Positions 35,218 to 47,109 of a stretch of 64,000 nucleotides of DNA are shown here, one piece after another. How positions within the stretch are numbered: the stretch's first letter is position 1; the number at the start of each line of letters is the position of its first letter. The stretch comes from Takakia lepidozioides (taxonomy: Eukaryota; Streptophyta; Takakiopsida; Takakiales; Takakiaceae). The notes below the pieces were generated by a model, which was not told the DNA's origin, did no database searches, and saw only the letters and a program-made list of their open reading frames with translations. Made by a program: the position numbers and the translations under genes. The stretch is from contig CM060731.1 of assembly GCA_030704615.1 (NCBI GenBank), positions 1,240,001 through 1,304,000 of the forward strand, written 5' to 3'.

Positions 35218-35336
35218 AATCCCCTTGATCCAATCTGGGCTCGGCTCCCCATCGCCTTCTTTTCACTTCTCTAATGTAAAGCAAAAACTGGGGCTCGTGT
35301 GCCTCCTCCACGGCCCACTCCCTTGCTGACAGAAGG

Positions 35337-35822
35337 TTATTCGCCCTCCCACGGATTTGGGCGTTTCCGACACTCGTAAGACCTCGCCACCATTCCCACA
35401 TGCAGCGTGACTACTCTCTTGCGGCCATCTATGACCGCTCCGGATTTGCTCAAAAAGGTCATCCCCAAAATGAGATCCACTCCATCGATCTCGCAGATGG
35501 TGAAGTTCTCACGTCCCTCCCAACTCCCCAGTTGAAGAGGAACATCAAACGCCAACCTTGTCGCCAACTGTGGTTCTCCTTTGGCAGAACGCACCTCAAT
35601 AGAGGCCCCCACGTCACTTGTCGGGAGTCCCAACTTTCGCGCCGCCGCCGGCGTCATGAAGGAGTGCGACGCTCCTGTGTCCACCAACAACGACACGTTA
35701 GTTCCGGATATTATCCCATCCACGAACAATAACTGACTCCCTTTACGCAGGGCGCCAGTTTCCTGATACAACTCACAAGAATAGTTGCCTACCTTGCAAG
35801 TCCTGGCGACCACCGCTTCCAC
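35337..35822 (-). pseudogene. Aspartic protease region of the younger Ty3 copy
   Basis: The active-site motif LLVDTGASHSFM is followed by the second conserved hydrophobic block (GVDLILGMTFLSKSGAVID), as in retropepsins of Ty3 elements. The frame is offset from RT. Confidence 0.8.
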
Positions 35823-36944
35823 CCAAGCGACTGATGGTATCTTCCGACAGCTCCGTGGTTGCCCGAGTCATGTTCAATTGTCGGGTTTCGTGCACTTCTT
35901 GGCCATGTGCCCGGGCTCCCCGCAATTGAAACACACTCCATCAAAGGTCGCCTTCTGTCCGCCATAAGCCGCTCCACCCGCTTTTCCTTTCGAAGCACCG
36001 GGTGCCGCCTTGACGTGTGAAGGCCCTCCCTTCGATTTCCACGTGCCATTGTCGCCGCGTGGCCTATCCCACTTCTTTTCCGGTCGGAAGGAGTCACCTT
36101 CCCGCCGGGTCTTTGTGGTTCAGCTCCGTACGGCCTTGTCTCTCACCCCTAGGGACATCCGAGAAACATTCAGCCCTCTCAATTGCCTCGTTCAAAGTCT
36201 TGGGTGGCTTCTCCTCCAACTTCCGCCTGGCCCATGGGGCCAGTCCCGCCACAAAGTTGAAGACCATTTCTGGTTCTGCCATGTCCGCGACTTCGAGCAA
36301 CAGCACATTGAAAGCCTGGACATACCCCCGAATGTCATCTGTTTGCTTCAAATTCCTCATCTTGTCCCGGGCAAGCCAGGACGCGTTGAGGGCAAACTGT
36401 CTCTTCATCAATTCCTTGAACCCACTCCAGTTCAAGGTTTCCGGGCTTTGGACCTCGGTCGTGAAGGCGTTTCTGCCACCATTGTTGAGCATAGCCCCTC
36501 AAATAGGTGGGAGCCACTTCCACCCGATCCTCGTCACTCAACTTGGCCGCCCGGAAGTACTGCTCTAGCTCCAAGAGCCAGGTGTTGAGTGCCTTCCGAT
36601 TTCGGACGCCCTCGAAGGTCGGGTTCCTTAGGCTTCACCTTAAACTTTGCCTTAGTGGAAGTGGCATTAGCGCCGCCTTCAACACGTCTTTCAACGTCCC
36701 GCCAAACTGCGCCAACAACCCTTCCCAAAAAGCTGCCGGCATGGGAGCATCTGTTGGTTGTCGGAGCTCTAAGGATTCCTCGGGCTCCGACTCCTCGGAT
36801 TCCTCCCGCTTGAGCGGCCTCGTTTTCGGAAACCTGCATCGCTTCCTCAAACGGCCGCCTCGGTGACACGTCGCCCCCATCGGGCTCACCAGGATCATCA
36901 TCTTTTGGGCCGTTCCGCTTTCGCTTTGGCTTGCCCGACCCCAT
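35823..36944 (-). pseudogene. Gag region of the younger Ty3 copy, frameshifted
   Basis: The start MGSGKPKRKRNGPKDDDPGE lies just downstream of the primer-binding site. The capsid-like retrotransposon gag domain includes VEVAPTYLRGYAQQWWQKR and FVAGLAPWARRKLEEKPPKT. A zinc knuckle follows, now frameshifted. At least three frame changes are needed to read it through. Confidence 0.8.
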
Positions 36945-36985
36945 GATGAGGCCAATCCCAAGGACGATCGCGTACTGAACTCTAA

Positions 36986-36997
36986 GCTCTGATACCA
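36986..36997 (-). promoter_or_regulatory. Primer-binding site, initiator tRNA-Met
   Basis: On the minus strand TGGTATCAGAGC follows the LTR end after two bases. It is complementary to the 3' end of plant initiator tRNA-Met, the standard primer for many plant LTR elements. The same site accompanies the LTR at 40318. Confidence 0.85.
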
Positions 36998-36999
36998 AG

Positions 37000-37725
37000 T
37001 GTCGCGCACCTCACTTCGGTAAGCTCCCCCTCAAGTCATAGTTACTCGCTTTGATGCGCGCGCCTGACTCCCAACCTGGCCGGGCCAACTTGGAGCTTCG
37101 GCTGCTCACCGGGGCATAACGGTCCCCCTTTGCTCTCCCAAAGAACCCTCCACCGATTTGGAACCAGCGGGAATTCCCTTTGGTAGTTGGCAGTCCGGAA
37201 CAGCTCCCCACTCTTTGGTCGCTTTCCGGCTCGCTCGCTTACTCACTAGTTTTTGGTCACCAACGGGCTTGCACCGTTCTCGGGGTTACTACTCCCTATA
37301 TATACTTCTGTAGCTGTCCGCGGGGGTTTCACAACCAGCCATGCCATTTTATGGCGAACCACCACGAAAACCCTCGACTCCCGGTGATGAGTCGCGGTGA
37401 GTCTTGGCCCACTCACCACGGCCCCTATGGACCGTGATGAGTCCCAAGACTCCCCACGACTCCCACCACGAGGTCTCCGCCCCCATGGTGAGTCCTATGC
37501 CACCCCCACTAAGTCCCGCTAAGCTACCACCACCCCTTGTGGAGCCACCCCCACCGCAACCCGGTGTGCGGGGCTCCACCTAGTGAGCGCCTCCGCCCCT
37601 TGAGTGCCTTGGGCACTCAAGGGTGCTTCAGCCCCCCATACCTATCGCTGCCACTGCCCCCACCACAGGGGCAACCCCTCATGTGTCCGACCCCCCCCCT
37701 GCCCTCAAGGCAAAGGGCCGCGACA
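37000..37725 (-). repeat. 5' LTR of the younger Ty3 copy
   Basis: 726 bp with ends TGTCGCG...CGCGACA. A TATA box (TATATATA, 37297-37304) precedes the gag side at a distance suitable for the U3/R junction. The element is transcribed leftward from here. Confidence 0.9.
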
Positions 37726-39066
37726 CCGCGATCTTGGCGAAATTTCTCACATACTTCCGGTAATAGGAGGCGAGTCCTAGGAAGGATCGCACTCCCGGGA
37801 CCGAAGTCGGAGGCTCCCAGTCCAAGATCGCCCTCACCTTTCTGTCATCCGTTTTGATCCCATCCTGTGTAATCACATGCCCATAAACTCCACTTTCGTG
37901 ACCCCGAATTCGCACTTTGAAGCTTTGGCGTACAGCTTCCCTTCCCGCAACTTTTGGAACACCCTTTTGAGGTGCTCCAGGTGCTCCTCCTTGTTTTCGA
38001 GTACACCAAGATGTCGTCGATGTACACGATCACAAAGTCATCCAACCACTCCTGGAAAAGGTTCATCAGCGTGCTAAAGGTCGCAGGTGCATTGGTGAGC
38101 CCAAAAAGCATCACCAAGAACTCATATGAACCATACCTTGTCCTGCACGCGGTCTTCTCCTCATCTCCTTCCGCCACCCGAATTTGGTGATAGCCGGAGC
38201 GCAAGTCGATCCGGCTGAAATACTTCGCTCCTGCCAACCGATCGAAAAGGTCGTCGATCCTTGGCAAAAGGTACCGGTTTTTGATAGTCACCTTATTCAA
38301 GCCCTGTAATCGACACACATCCGCAGCGTCCCATCCTTCTTGTCTGCAAATAGCACCGGGGCTCCGTAAGGTGACTTACTCGGCCGGATGTACCCCTTTG
38401 ACATTAGATCCTTGAGCTGAGTCTTCAGCTCGACCAACTCTCTGTGGCTCAACCGGTAGGGCGCCTTGGCAGGCGGTTCCGATCCCGGTATCACCTCAAT
38501 CTTGTGGTCAACTCCTCTTCGCGGTGGCAAGCCGCTTGGTAAATCCTCCGGCATCACATCCTGGTATTTCTCCAAAATCCCCTTGATCCAATCTGGGCTC
38601 GGCTCCCCATCGCCTTCTCCTTTCACTTCTCTAATGTAAAGCAAAACTGGGGCTCGTGTGCCTCCTCCACGGCCCACTCCCCCCGCGGGGGATTTGGGCG
38701 TTTCCGACACTCGTAAGACCTCGCCACCATTCCCACATGGCAGCGTGACTACTCTCTTGCGGCCATCTATGACCGCTCCGGATTTGCTCAAAAAGGTCAT
38801 CCCCAAAATGAGATCCACTCCATCGATCTCGCAGATGGTGAAGTTCTCACGTCCCTCCCAACTCCCCAGTTGAAGAGGAACATCAAACGCCAACCTTGTC
38901 GCCATCTGTGGTTCTCCTTTGGCAGAACGCACCTCAATAGAGGCCCCACGTCACTTGTCGGGAGTCCCAACTTTCGCGCCGCCGCCGGCGTCATGAAGGA
39001 GTGCGACGCTCCTGTGTCCACCAACAACGACACGTTAGTTCCGGATATTATCCCATCCACGAACAA
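37726..39066 (-). pseudogene. Protease and reverse transcriptase of the older Ty3 copy
   Basis: The protease block (LLVDTGASHSFM) is frameshifted relative to the following 211-codon frame (38932-38297). That frame carries the protease tail, linker and RT start (RMCVDYRA). A shift there leads into the 38318-37845 frame with [15 protein letters not shown] and [13 protein letters not shown] is cut by the nested insertion. Confidence 0.82.
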
Positions 39067-40263
39067 TAACTGACTCCCTTTACGCAGGGCGCCAGTTTCT
39101 GATACAACTCACAAGAATAGTTGTCTACCTTGCAAGTCCTGGCGACCACCGCTTCCACCAAGCGACTGATGGAATCTTCCGACAGCTCCGTGGTTGCCCG
39201 AGTCATGTTCAATTGTCGAGGTTTCGTGCACTTCTTGGCCATGTGCCCGGGCTCCCCGCAATTGAAACCACACTCCATCAAAGGTCGCCTTCTGTCCGCC
39301 ATAAGCCGCTCACCCGCTTTTCCTTTCGAAGCACCGGGTGCCGCCTTGACGTGTGAAGGCCCTCCCTTCGATTTCCACGTGCCATTGTCGCCGCGTGGCC
39401 TATCCCACTTCTTTTCCGGTCGGAAGGAGTCACCTTCCCGCCGGGTCTTCTTGTGGTTCAGCTCCGTACGGCCTTGTCTCACCCTTAGGGACATCCGAGA
39501 AACATTCAGCCCTCTTAATTGCCTCGTTCAAAGTCTTGGGTGGCTTCTCCTCCAACTTCCGCCTGGCCCATGGGGCCAGTCCCGCCACAAAGTTGAAGAC
39601 CATTTCTGGTTCTGCCATGTCCGCGACTTCGAGCAACAGCACATTGAAAGCCTGGACATACCCCCGAATGTCATCTGTTTGCTTCAAATTCCTCATCTTG
39701 TCCCGGGCAAGCCAGGACGCGTTGAGGGGCACAAACTGTCTCTTCATCAATTCCTTGAACCCACTCCAGTTCAAGGTTTCCGGGCTTGGACCTCGGTCGT
39801 GAAGGCGTTTCTGCCACCATTGTTGAGCATAGCCCCTCAAATAGGTGGGAGCCACTTCCACCCGATCCTCGTCACTCAACTTGGCCGCCCGGAAGTACTG
39901 CTCTAGCTCCAAGAGCCAGGTGTTGAGTGCCTTCCGATTTCGGACGCCCTCGAAGGTGTCGGGTTCCTTAGGCTTCACCTTAAACTTTGCCTTAGTGGGA
40001 GTGGCATTAGCCGCCTTCAACACGTCTTTCAACGTCCCGCCAAACTGCGCCAACAACCCTTCCCAAAAGGCTGCCGGCATGGGAGGCATCTCTTGGTTTG
40101 TCGGAGCTCTCAAGGATTCCTCCCGCTCTTGAGCGGCCTCGTTTTCGGAAACATGCATCGCTTCCTCAAACGGCCGCCTCGGTGACACGTCGCCCCCATC
40201 GGGCTCACCAGGGTCATCATCTTTTGGGCCGTTCCGCTTTCGCTTCGGCTTGCCCGACCCCAT
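39048..40263 (-). pseudogene. Gag of the older Ty3 copy
   Basis: From MGSGKPKRKR (ATG at 40263) the frame is open to 39430 and contains the gag capsid domain (KALNTWLLELEQYF, YAQQWWQKRL, FNFVAGLAPWARRK). After a shift near 39480 the next frame has an intact zinc knuckle (CGFNCGEPGHMAKKC), which binds element RNA during packaging. Confidence 0.82.
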
Positions 40264-40317
40264 GATGAGGCCAATCCCAAGGACGATCACGTACTGAACT
40301 CTAGCTCTGATACCAAG

Positions 40318-41040
40318 TGTCGCGCACCTCACTTCGGTAAGCTCCCCTTCAAGTCATAGTTACTCGCTTTGATGCGCGCGCCTGACTCCCAACCTGGCCG
40401 CCGGGCCAACTCGGAGCTTCGGCTGCTTACTGGGACATAACGGTCCCCCCTTCGCTCTCCGAAGGACCCTCCACCTATTTGGGCCTAGTGGAATTCCCTT
40501 TGGTAGATGGCAGTCCGGAACAGCTCCCCACTCTTTGGTCGCTTTCCGGCTCGCACGCTTACTCACTAGTTTTTGGTCACCAACGGGCTTGCACCGTTCT
40601 CGGGGTTACTACTCCCTATTTATACTTCTGTAGCTGTCCGCGGGGGTTTCACAACCAGCCATGCCATTTTATGGCGAACCACCACGAAGACCCTCGATTC
40701 CCGGTGGTGAGTCGCGGTGAGTCTTGGCCCACTCACGCGCCCCCAATGGACCGTGATGAGTCCCAAGACTCCCCACGACTCCCACCTCGAGGTCTCCACC
40801 CCATGGTGAGTCCTATGCCAACCCCACTAAGTCCCACTAAGCTACCACCACCCCTTGTGGAGCCACCCCCACCGCAACCCGGTGTGCAGGGCTCCACCTA
40901 GTGAGCGCCTCCGCCTCCTTGAGTGCCTTGGGCACTCAAGGGTGCTTCAGCCCCCGTACCTATCGCTGCTACTGCCCCCACCACAGGGGCAGCCCCTCTT
41001 GTGTCCCGACCCCCTGCCCTCAAGGCAAAGGGCCGCGACA
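40318..41040 (-). repeat. 5' LTR of the older Ty3 copy
   Basis: 723 bp, TGTCGCGCACC...GGCCGCGACA. The TATA run is changed to TATTTATA. A primer-binding site (CTCTGATACCA) precedes it on the + strand at about 40305-40315. Confidence 0.88.
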
Positions 41041-41132
41041 ATAACGCAAGAACCATGTTAAGGGTGTCCTTTCGGCCCAGCAGAACTCTCCTCGAGGGGG
41101 TGGCTTGGGATCTGGTATCCCAGTCAGAGTTT

Positions 41133-41564
41133 CTAAACTCTAATTCTAAAGGCAGAATCCTGGCACATGTGCCCTTGCCCGATATGCAGTAGGGTCCCTT
41201 CAGAGTCGGCTATAAATCTTAGGCCTTCCCAGTGCAATGCAGAGTTGGAGATAGCTAGTAAGGCAAAGAATCTGTCACCTTCATAATTACCGAGCCAACA
41301 CGGGAGGCTATTCTGTGAGTTGTCTCCCCCGGTCAGTAAAGGCAGAACGTATGACACTCCTTGCTTAATGTGCTCCCATCCGTGTGTATGATAGAACTCG
41401 CGGAAATGAGCGTAAACAGGATGTTGGGATGCAGAAAGCCTCCATTTTCCCATATATCGGCTATGTGTGAAAGTCCTTTGGAGTCCCAAGTAGCCCATTT
41501 TTTGTGAAGAGAGATGAGGGGGGCATCGTCCAGATTGTTGTTTCCGAACAACGGCTAGTGACAA
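41133..41564 (-). pseudogene. Possible LINE (non-LTR) ORF2 remnant
   Basis: Two overlapping frames on this strand read pieces such as PLISLHKKWATWDSKGLSHI and DIWENGGFLHPNI. This resembles the region after the reverse transcriptase in plant and animal LINEs (W.s.GI..l.Dl...nG.f). It is frameshifted and short. The assignment rests on pattern alone. Confidence 0.35.
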
Positions 41565-42046
41565 CGATTGTTATCAAAGCTGATCGGTTCTAGACCGCAT
41601 CTTCTTTTTTTCCCCTTAGCCCCTAGTCGAAGAGTTGAATCTTTACTGATGAGCAAATTAGTGTATGTAATCCATCTGCACGTTGTAAATGCGAATCAGT
41701 AATGTTCAAAAGCAACCGAGTTTTGAGCCTGGGATGCCATTAACACCGGCCGCACACCAACCTCAATGTAGTAAGTTCAACACAAGTCAATCAAGCACTA
41801 CAGGGCTAAAAAGCCTAAAAGCACATAAGTAGGCATGGGTGGGTCAGAGCTGGGAGTTGCAGGTCCAGAGGCATGTTACAAAGTCCAACATCCAACTGAG
41901 GATCTGAGAGTCTGCCTTTGCTGCAAGATCCTTTACAACCCAACTTTTGATTTCGAAACTTACTCTAACTTATAACAAAAGGTGCATTCTTCTGCTCCGA
42001 TCCTAGCTAGAAAGACAGTCTGTCTGATTGTTGGGGGAAGCGATGG

Positions 42047-42634
42047 CTAACAAGACGGCAACAATTGTCCTGAACAGAGTGGTGCTTTGTTGCAAACATA
42101 ATACGTGTTCATCTTAGCAAGTTCTTGGAGAGACTCCAAGCACGTGATGGAGAATGGGATGGTACATCCGAGTGTAGTCGCACAGCAGATCTCCATAACT
42201 ACAGGACATAAAAGCGGCAGTGCGGTTAGGTAGGCACATAAGGAGGGCTCATTCATTCCTTGAAGCCGCAGCCGTCGAGGGACGGTTGGATGGCGGCATG
42301 TTCGCAGTGTGCGAAGATAAACAATACGTTCAACGTCAGAAGCTTTTTCACATGCCAGGATGCTAGAATCTATCATTACATACTCTTTCTCGTAGGCTAG
42401 CCTACCCAATGAGGCAATGGTGGTGCTGGTGCTACGCAGCTGTAGCTCTGTCAAAGATCGGTGCTCTCTTAACTGTCTCTCAGTTTTGTTGCCAGTTGTG
42501 TCAGTTCTGAGTGGTGTGCTCGGCGGGTCGCTGTAGGCTAACCCAGTGTTTTGTGCTCGGCCATGGCCTGCACGCGCTAGCAGCAAGTCTCTTTGGGCCA
42601 CGTTTGTGGGAAAGTATGAAGCAAAGAGTCTCAC
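42047..42634 (-). CDS. Unassigned 195-codon frame
   Basis: I do not recognise this protein. It is Leu-, Thr- and Arg-rich with no membrane segment, repeats or motif. No splice context or homologous copy in the window supports it. A frame this long can occur by chance in 64 kb. Confidence 0.15.
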   Translation of the reverse strand: MRLFASYFPTNVAQRDLLLARAGHGRAQNTGLAYSDPPSTPLRTDTTGNKTERQLREHRSLTELQLRSTSTTIASLGRLAYEKEYVMIDSSILACEKASDVERIVYLRTLRTCRHPTVPRRLRLQGMNEPSLCAYLTALPLLCPVVMEICCATTLGCTIPFSITCLESLQELAKMNTYYVCNKAPLCSGQLLPSC

Positions 42635-42639
42635 TCGCC

Positions 42640-43845
42640 CCGAAGGTTATTTCTTCCATCATAAGTTAGCTCCCATGGCAGATCATGTCACAAGGAAGCT
42701 TACCGCGCGGCCATGCCCATTGTTCGAAGTTGGTGCAAATGCGAGATAGAAAAGGACCGCGGAACATGGGTCCACGAACTGTCAACGATCTTCATTATAC
42801 TGCATTAACCATGGGGGACAAAGCTAGTGAGCTGGGGGGCAGTGCCCACCGTCTGAGGAAGGACACTGTTTAAGAGGGATACAGCTGGAATAGACTTGTG
42901 CAGATCTTCCTTTGTGCGCGTGCCGTTTGAACTTTGCAAAGGCAGCACGAGGAGCTTACTTCTAAGTTCTAACGTTCTAACTTCTAACTCTTATTAAACG
43001 ACACTGCCGGATCCATCTCTCACATTAGAGGCACACATTTGGGAGTCAGTGAAGAATTCGAGATCATAATTTGGATCCGCCCAAATTCTTGAAGGAAACA
43101 TACTGGAGTCATAATCATAAGCAGAATTGAAACTCATAGTGCAGACGAGTCGTCTAGAAGTCAGTCTTACTTTACAAGTGTATAAGAGACTCGTCTCTCC
43201 AAGCATTTACAAAGCTCATAGGATATTATTTTTTTCGAAAACTTATAATGATTGCATGACAGTTGGAAGCAGTATGTATATGATTAGATCTTCAAACTGA
43301 ACTTCGAGCCTACTCATGAACTTCCCCCTCAACTTCTCAACAGTTCCTCTGGGTAACTGACAGCAACCCACCCCGTGGGTCCTTGAAGTTCAGCCACGTA
43401 AACTAGAGAAGCGTGTACCCCCTCCCTGTTTGCTCGCCGCTCCAATGGGTTTCATTCCCCTCCGCATGCCTGGATGAATTTAGATCTGAACGCAAAACAT
43501 TTACAACTTTCCTCCAATGGGACCCTTCAAATGGTTGTACTGAGTTAGTATTCACCTCCACTGTACCCTAGGTTTAGTACTAAACAGAATAGGAATTCCG
43601 GTGGTCAAACAATTCTCGGTATACTATACTCATCACTCAGCCAGAGAGAGCTTTTGTCAGTGTGATGCCTTTCAAGTCATCAAAGGAAGAATTGAAATAA
43701 AATCTCGACAGCTAGGAAAACCACCTTGGGATCTTCGGGTGTCACAGTATCCGTGTGTGCATGCTTTTGTCCAGCTCGACCTTGACAGTGGAGTCGGATG
43801 CGTAGTAGCTTCGCGAGGCTTCACGTCACTGTGCTGCTGGATTTT
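42640..43845. other. Gene-free spacer
   Basis: Only short frames on both strands. Direct repeats such as 'ttctaagttctaacgttctaacttctaac' occur at about 42960-42988. I see no gene. Confidence 0.4.
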
Positions 43846-44206
43846 GCCAAGCATTAGATGGGGCCCTGGAGTTGAACGCGAGGGAGCCGGTTCAGCCAGC
43901 GTGGACCCCCGCCACCCCATGCCCACCCCCGCCTCCGTCGCCCGCACACCGCGCGGCACGCCTCCCGCGCCTCATGTGCCCGCTGCGGGGACATGAGACG
44001 TGTCCTCACCCGCATCCCCATCCCGCCTCCCATCCTGGCATGCCATCGTCGTCCAGCAGCGGGCACATGAGGCGCGGGGAGGCGTGCCGCGCGGCAGCGG
44101 CCGCGCGGGTGTGCGGGCGACGGGGGGTGGGCATGGGTGGCGGGGGGTCCACGCTGGCTGAACCGGCTCCTTCGCATTCAACTCCAGGGCCCATCTAATG
44201 CTTGGC
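43846..44206. mobile_element. GC-rich foldback (MITE-like) element
   Basis: The ends GCCAAGCATTAGATGGG and CCCATCTAATGCTTGGC are exact complements. The complementarity continues through 'gccggttcagccagcgtgga' to about 150 bp per arm, with a spacer of about 60-70 bp around 43997-44050. GC content is far above the surroundings. The four reading frames that seem open here on both strands are a consequence of GC-rich symmetry. No clear target duplication was seen. Confidence 0.8.
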
Positions 44207-44725
44207 CTGGAGCTTATACTTGTTTGGAGTCCTTGGGTTGGTCTACTTGTATGTCCCTACAATCTACTTGACATACTTGGGTCTCATTTTGGCAAGATCA
44301 AGCTTTCACAGGCAGGCCTCACGAAATCGAGGCAGCTGTCACAGACAATCTCCAGAAGGAGTTCTCCGCTGTCTTCTCCCCTGGACTTGCGAGAGAGGAC
44401 AATTGCACTACTCGATGTGGGATGCTGGATAGTCCGCTGCTGGATCGATGAGCTGAATTCCTCTCACACGGAATATTTCTGAAGGCCAAGGCCTCCAACC
44501 AAGCTGTCACGTATGTAGATGTTGTTTGGCGAACCAGAACCTAGCCTCCTCCATGCGGTCGATCTCCAGCTGAAGTCAGAAACCAATCCTGTAGTCAGGA
44601 GCTAACTTTTTCCATGAATGAACTCCGGATCCGACTAGCCTAAGTTCTGGCAGTTCAACCATTCTACATGTGCTCCTTACGTGAATGAGCAGGAGAATCG
44701 AATCTTTTTGCCTCTTGCTTGCTCA
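44207..44725. other. 5' flank of glyoxal-oxidase copy 2
   Basis: It presumably holds the promoter and 5' UTR. The last 80 bases resemble the 5' flank of copy 1, so the duplication includes the proximal promoter. A short frame with hydrophobic residues at 44202-44432 has no support as a gene. Confidence 0.4.
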
Positions 44726-46787
44726 ATGGCACCTTGCAATGTGCTTGTCTTCCTCCTCGCACTTTTAGAGGTATTTTCTCAGCTTAGATTGGCAACAGCT
44801 CAACCTCAAGGAAACTCAACATGGGCTCTACTACTCAATAATGCGGGCATAGCCGCAATGCACGTGGCAGTGACAAACACAGGCACGGTGATATTTCTGG
44901 ATCGGACTGATATAGGACCTTCCCAACTAAATCTGTCAAATGGACAGTGCCGAGATGATCCAAATGATCAAACCTTAACCCACGATTGCACAGCCCACTC
45001 TGTCATGTTTAATCCTGCAACAAGCACTGTGCGACCTCTTACAGTCCAAACAGATACATGGTGCAGCTCCGGCCAGTTCTTACCCAACGGCACATTGTTG
45101 CAAACTGGTGGAGATAACGACGGCAACAAAAAAATCAGGTATATATCACATTGGATCCACATGATCAGAATGGGAAGAAGATCGTGATAACAGGGTTTTA
45201 GTGCGGGAGCTGTTCTTGTTCAACCTAGATTCGTTTCAAAACTTTCGAACTCTATGGTTGAGATCTCTAGACGGAAGTAAAAGTAAAGACACTTGCAAGC
45301 TTTGCGAATTTCACGTAGGTCGGCATGGCCGAACTATAGATTTTCACAAGTGATCTAAGATGGTTTTCTTCAATGTGCAGGTATTTCACGCCATGCCCAG
45401 CCGATGGCACCTGTGACTGGGTTGAATCAACTACAGATTCTCTCTTAGCAGGCCGATGGTATGCCAGTAACCAGCTGCTGCCAGACGGACGGGTCATTGT
45501 GGTCGGTGGCCGGGATTCTACTGCCTACGAGTTTGTACCAAATCGAGGACTTGGGCTGTTCACCCTCCAGCTCTTGGTTTCTACTGGCTACTACAACTAC
45601 TATCCATTCATTCACTTGCTGCCCAATGGACATTTGTACATTTTTGCCAACCGGGATTCTGTCTTGCTCGATTACAACTCAAACACAGTGCTGCAGACAT
45701 ATCCAACCATCCCGGGGGAGCCCAGAAATTACCCTTGTGCAGGATCCAGTGTCATGCTGGCTTTGGAGGGGACTTATACGGATGCAGACGTGCTTGTGTG
45801 TGGGGGTGCCAACATCATGGCACCAGGGAACGTCACAGCTCAGTATCCTGCATCCCAGACTTGCGGGCGCATGACAGTCACGTCAGCCAGCCCGAGTTGG
45901 AACATGCAGCAAATGCCCATCGTCCGCGCCATGGGGGATATGGTGATGTTGCCCAACAGCCAGGTATTCTATGCTGCTCTCTGTGTGAGTCGACTCTCAA
46001 TCCTTGCTCATAGCGATGATGCTCCTCCGTCTTTGATGCACTAGGATGTAGACCTCCGAATGGTTTGGACCCCTCTTCCATACTGCCAGCATCTCTCCTT
46101 GTGGTCTTTGCAGCAATGCATTGGGCCAATTCTTTAAACGGAACAGGGTTGAGCAGCTCCATCTGATGGACAGAAACTTTGCAGATACTCATAATCAATG
46201 GCGCTCAAAATGGAGCGCAAGGGTGGAATGGAGCATCCAACGCAGCACTCAATCCAGTGCTATACGACCCTGACTCAGCAACGTTCGAGGTACTGCCAGC
46301 CAGTCCCATACCCCGAGTGTATCACTCCATAGCCACTCTCCTCCAAGATGGGCGCGTGTTAGTTGCAGGGAGCAACTGCCATCAATTCTACACATTCACT
46401 GGGGAATTCCCAACAGAGCTGAGGGTGGAAGCTTTCCAGCCTTCATACTTGGACCCCATCAACAACCCACAGAGACCGGTTTTTGTGACGAGTAGCCTCA
46501 CTGTCAACTACAATACTCCCTTCAACGTCAGCATCACCGTCCCAACCGCAGTCACTGGAAACATACAACTCACACTCACCAGTGCTCCTTTCACAACACA
46601 CTCTTACTCGCAAGGCCAAAGACAAGTCAAGCTTCCTGTTGCAGCTCCAGTAGCAACTGGAAACAATGCCTACACTGTCAGTGCTCTGGGACCTGCCAAC
46701 TCGAATTTAGCTCCAAGCTGCTGGTATATGCTATTTGCCATCAACAACGGCATATCTGGGCCTGCAATCTGGGTTCTTGTTGAGTGA
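44726..46787 (+). CDS. Glyoxal/galactose oxidase-like secreted enzyme, copy 2
   Basis: Exons 44726-45138, 45381-45963 and 46185-46787 encode 532 residues. The second and third exons have the same lengths as in copy 1 (583 and 603 nt), so gene structure is conserved; exon 1 is three codons shorter. The ATG chosen begins a signal peptide (VLVFLLALLEVFSQLRLATAQ); an in-frame GTG 45 nt upstream is not needed. Copper-site and radical residues match copy 1 (RWYAS, RVYHS, TTHSYSQGQR). Introns are 242 and 221 bp with GT-AG ends. The frame is intact. Product and role are as for copy 1: apoplastic, H2O2-producing oxidation of small aldehydes or of wall sugars; the true substrate is unknown. Confidence 0.92.
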
Positions 46788-47109
46788 AGATGATGCTAGG
46801 TTGGCATCTCTGCATCTCTTCTATTACCCTGTAGGGAGCTGGTCTTCCACCCGGTGCGCATGCTGGAAACAACTTGCTACAATTTGAAGCAGCGAATTTG
46901 GGTGGCACATTTATACTATCACATCAATATGTGATGCAGCGCAAGCATACATGCAGGACTAACACATCTGCAGGATTTCCTTCTGCAAGATAGGGTGGAG
47001 AATTTGGGACAAACCACCAACTGGTGGTATATGAGCAGATGGAACGCTGCAAAATAAGTCAAAGGTAGCAAGAGAGGAACAAATCTGGCAAAGCATTAGA
47101 GTTATCCGT

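Larger units (their letters stand above)
31035..37725 (-). mobile_element. Younger, complete-structure Ty3/chromovirus copy nested in the older one
   Basis: On the minus strand the order is 5' LTR (37725-37000), primer-binding site, gag, protease, reverse transcriptase, RNase H, integrase, chromodomain, 3' untranslated part, 3' LTR (31766-31035). It is flanked by a perfect 5-bp duplication CCGCG (31030-31034 and 37726-37730), the expected size for Ty3 integration. The coding region is broken by several frameshifts and by a deletion of about 262 bp, so it is defective. The two LTRs differ by a few percent by eye, so it is not very recent. Confidence 0.9.
37726..41040 (-). mobile_element. Older Ty3/chromovirus copy, 5' part (LTR, gag, protease, RT)
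   Basis: This resumes at CCGCG with the codons for FAKIA of the reverse transcriptase, exactly where the 28691-31034 half stops before GPLSDLL. It runs upstream through RT, protease and gag to its 5' LTR. Confidence 0.85.

Noticed and set aside
43854-44198. Overlapping frames up to 108 codons on both strands
   Set aside because: They result from the GC-rich inverted repeat; sense and antisense frames mirror each other.
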